Source: Kribbella antiqua (GTDB lineage Bacteria > Actinomycetota > Actinomycetes > Propionibacteriales > Kribbellaceae). From it: a DNA stretch of 64,000 bases. Below are positions 61,815 to 64,000 of this stretch, piece by piece. The position numbers and the translations under genes were made by a program. Each line of letters opens with the position of its first letter. Position 1 is the first letter of the stretch. The notes under the pieces are model-generated. The model was not told where the DNA came from. It saw nothing but the letters and a program-made list of their open reading frames with translations, and did not search any database. Location of the stretch: NCBI RefSeq assembly GCF_004345665.1, contig NZ_SLWR01000001.1, positions 620,001 through 684,000 of the forward strand, in the 5' to 3' direction.

Positions 61815-61836
61815 GTCTGGTGATGGATTACCAGAC
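61815..61836. terminator. Short hairpin between NUDIX and polA genes
   Basis: GTCTGGT (61815-61821) pairs exactly with ACCAGAC (61830-61836) around an 8-nt loop in the 33-bp gap of the convergent genes. It is a possible bidirectional terminator, with a short 7-bp stem. Confidence 0.45.
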
Positions 61837-61842
61837 AGGGCC

Positions 61843-64000
61843 TCAGTGGGCGGCTTCGTGCCAGGTGCGGCCGACGCCGACGGACACATCGAGCGGGACG
61901 GTCATCTCGACCGCGTGGCCCATGTCGCGGCGGACCAGCGTCTCCAGCGGTTCGCGTTCGCCCGGGGCGATCTCGAAGACGAGTTCGTCGTGCACCTGCA
62001 GCAGCATCCTGGACTTCAGGCCGGACTCGCGCAGTGACGCCTCGACCTTGAGCATCGCCATCTTGATGACGTCGGCGGCCGAGCCCTGGATCGGCGCGTT
62101 CAGCGCCATCCGCTCGGCCATTTCGCGGCGCTGCCGGTTGTCGCTGGTCAGGTCCGGCAGGTAGCGGCGCCGGCCCAGGATCGTCTCGGTGTACCCGCTC
62201 TTGCCCGCGTCGAGAACGATGCTGCGCAGGTAGTCGCGCACGCCGCCGAACCGCTCGAAGTACTCGTCCATCAGGCCGCGCGCCTCGTCCACGCCGATCT
62301 TCAGCTGCTGACTCAGCCCGTACGCCGACAGGCCGTACGCCAGGCCGTAGTTCATCGCCTTGATCTTGGCCCGCTGCTCCTGCGTCACCTCGGCAGGCTC
62401 CACCGAGAACACCCGGGACGCGGTCACCGAGTGGAAGTCCATGCCCGAGTTGAACGCGGAGATCAGTCCCTCGTCCGCCGACACGTGCGCCATGATCCGC
62501 ATCTCGATCTGGCTGTAGTCGGCCGACATCAGCGACTCGTTGCCCTCGCCAACGATGAACGCCTGCCGGATCCGGCGGCCCTCTTCGGTCCGGATCGGGA
62601 TGTTCTGCAGGTTCGGGTCGGTCGAGCTGAGCCGCCCGGTCGCCGCGATGGTCTGGTTGAAGGTGGTGTGGATCCGGCCGTCCTTCGGGCTGATCGTCTT
62701 CAGCAGCCCCTCGACCGTCTGCCGCAGCCGGGTCGCGTCCCGATGCGCCAGCAGGTAGGCCAGGAACGGGTGCTCGGTCTTCTCGAACAATGCCTGCAGC
62801 GAATCCGCGTCGGTGGTGTACCCGGTCTTGGTCCGCTTCGTCTTCGGCATCTGCAGCTCGTCGAACAGCACCACCTGCAGCTGCTTGGGCGACCCGAGGT
62901 TGATCTCCTTCCCGATCACCTCGTACGCCGCCGTCGCCGCTTCCCGCACACCGGTCGCGAACCGCTCCTCCAGCTCCTCCAGGTACGGCCGGTCGACCGC
63001 GATGCCGTCCCGCTCCATCCCGGCGATCACGTCGATCAACGGCAGCTCGACGTCGGCGAGCAATGCCGTACCGGCCTGCTTCTCCAACTCGGCGTCGAGC
63101 GTGTCGGCGAGGTCGGCGATCGCGCGGGCGCGCAGCATCGTCGCGTCCGCGGCCGGACCACCCTCGACGTCGTCGAAGCTGAGCTGGCCGTTCTCGGCTT
63201 CCTCGTTGCGCAGCTCACGCTTCAGATACCGCACGGTCAGATCGGCCAAGTCGTACGAGCGCTGATCCGGGCGGGCCAGATACGCACTCAGCTGGGTGTC
63301 CGAGCTCAGCCCGGCCAGTGTCCAGCCACGCTCCAGGAAGCCGAGCAGCGGGCCCTTCGCGTCATGCAATGCCTTTGGCTGCTGGGGATCCGCGAGCCAG
63401 GCCTGCCAGGCCGCGTCGTCGTCGGCCGTGAGTACGGTCGGGTCGAACCAGGCCGCGGCACCGGAGGCGTTCGCCAGCGCCAGCCCGGTGATCTCTCCCG
63501 TGCCGCGACCCCAGCTGCCCTGGACCGCGACGCCGACGCGCTCGCCGCTGCTGACATGCTCCTTGATCCACGCGGCCACCTCGCCCGGCTTCAGCTGCAC
63601 GCCGTCCAGCTCGAACCCGTGGTCGACGGTCGCGTCGACCTCTTCGTGCTCGGCGACCAGCCGCTCGCGCAGCACCCGGAACTCGAGGCTGTCGAACAGT
63701 GTGTGCACCTTCTCCCGGTCCCACGGCGTCCGCACCAGATCGTCCACCGTGACATCGAGCGTCAGGTCCCGGACCAGTTCGTTGATCTGCCGGTTCCGGA
63801 TCACGTCGGCCAGGTGCTCGCGCAGCGACTCGCCGGCCTTGCCCTTGATCTCGTTGACCCGGTCGACCACATCGTTCAGCGAGCCGAACTGGTTCAGCCA
63901 CTTCGCCGCCGTCTTCGGCCCGACCCCGGGCACGCCCGGCAGGTTGTCACTCGACTCCCCCACCAGCGCCGCGAGATCCGGGTAGAGCCGCGGGGTGACG
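61843..64000 (-). CDS. polA: DNA polymerase I, C-terminal 719 codons (5' end outside window)
   Basis: The visible part starts inside the 5'-3' exonuclease helix-hairpin-helix (LVGESSDNLPGVPGVGPKTAAKWL). A middle 3'-5' exonuclease-like domain lacks the DxE motif (VGVAVQGSWGRG stands at its position), so proofreading is probably lost, as in other actinobacteria. The polymerase domain is complete: motif A MSADYSQIEMRIMAHVS, motif B QRAKIKAMNYGLAYGLSAYG and motif C LQVHDELVFE. It fills gaps in repair and Okazaki-fragment processing. The gene order polA-rpsA-coaE-uvrB is conserved but interrupted here by the envelope cluster. Confidence 0.97.
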   Translation of the reverse strand, partial: VTPRLYPDLAALVGESSDNLPGVPGVGPKTAAKWLNQFGSLNDVVDRVNEIKGKAGESLREHLADVIRNRQINELVRDLTLDVTVDDLVRTPWDREKVHTLFDSLEFRVLRERLVAEHEEVDATVDHGFELDGVQLKPGEVAAWIKEHVSSGERVGVAVQGSWGRGTGEITGLALANASGAAAWFDPTVLTADDDAAWQAWLADPQQPKALHDAKGPLLGFLERGWTLAGLSSDTQLSAYLARPDQRSYDLADLTVRYLKRELRNEEAENGQLSFDDVEGGPAADATMLRARAIADLADTLDAELEKQAGTALLADVELPLIDVIAGMERDGIAVDRPYLEELEERFATGVREAATAAYEVIGKEINLGSPKQLQVVLFDELQMPKTKRTKTGYTTDADSLQALFEKTEHPFLAYLLAHRDATRLRQTVEGLLKTISPKDGRIHTTFNQTIAATGRLSSTDPNLQNIPIRTEEGRRIRQAFIVGEGNESLMSADYSQIEMRIMAHVSADEGLISAFNSGMDFHSVTASRVFSVEPAEVTQEQRAKIKAMNYGLAYGLSAYGLSQQLKIGVDEARGLMDEYFERFGGVRDYLRSIVLDAGKSGYTETILGRRRYLPDLTSDNRQRREMAERMALNAPIQGSAADVIKMAMLKVEASLRESGLKSRMLLQVHDELVFEIAPGEREPLETLVRRDMGHAVEMTVPLDVSVGVGRTWHEAAH

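Noticed and set aside
1-64000. tRNA, rRNA, insertion sequence or prophage genes
   Set aside because: I saw no tRNA-like cloverleaf with a TTCGA loop, no rRNA signature, no transposase or integrase motif and no phage structural gene.

Overview
The window is 64 kb of GC-rich DNA with dense, often overlapping genes, many GTG starts and almost no non-coding space. The gene content points to a Gram-positive actinobacterium: a uvrB-coaE-rpsA-polA neighbourhood like that of mycobacteria and streptomycetes, a CobN-type cobaltochelatase with a fused ChlI/ChlD partner, an AftD-like arabinofuranosyltransferase, a DUF2613 micro-protein, NlpC/P60 hydrolases and a LAL-type LuxR regulator. A nocardioid or Kribbella-like organism is my best guess from overall style; this is inference, not proof. 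I see no rRNA, tRNA, CRISPR array, insertion sequence or prophage.

Region 1 (1-4940, all minus) is one catabolic/uptake operon. A lipid-anchored NMT1/THI5-like binding protein, ATPase and permease are followed by an Ldh2-type oxidoreductase, a RidA protein, an FCD-type GntR regulator and the first residues of an SDR dehydrogenase. A perfect 9-bp inverted repeat lies over the probable promoter. Region 2 (5309-13077) holds a two-component system, a divergent MarR/azoreductase pair, an RlmA-like methyltransferase, a LolA-like protein with an ABC-2 exporter, and a LURP-one-like protein.

Region 3 (13091-29503) is a dispersed cobalamin locus. One minus-strand operon encodes a ChlI/D-like chelatase subunit, CobO, CobB/CbiA and a CobE-BluB fusion behind a cobalamin riboswitch. 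A second riboswitch precedes cobN-surE, and cobD is followed by a histidine phosphatase. A large LAL regulator, an 89-residue exported protein and a DUF3500 protein sit among them. Region 4 (29546-32273) is a three-gene plus-strand operon (beta-lactamase-like hydrolase, Ala-Glu epimerase, NlpC/P60 peptidase) that looks like muropeptide recycling. A TerC family protein behind a probable yybP-ykoY (Mn2+) riboswitch follows.

Region 5 (33689-43445) contains YjbR, VOC, UvrB, two related Pro-rich membrane-anchored proteins with a PrsW-like protease, CoaE, a cluster of palindromic repeats, ribosomal protein S1 and a kinase-like phosphotransferase. Region 6 (43462-57445) is a cell-envelope glycan cluster: DUF3068, two multi-TM proteins, acyltransferase, AftD-like arabinosyltransferase, methyltransferase, glycosyltransferase, DUF2613 and flippase. 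It corresponds gene by gene to much of M. tuberculosis Rv0224c-Rv0236c. Three convergent pairs in or beside it overlap by 42 to 113 bp. Region 7 (57447-64000) is an Lpl-type sugar ABC operon with a palindromic operator, a NUDIX hydrolase and the 3' part of polA.
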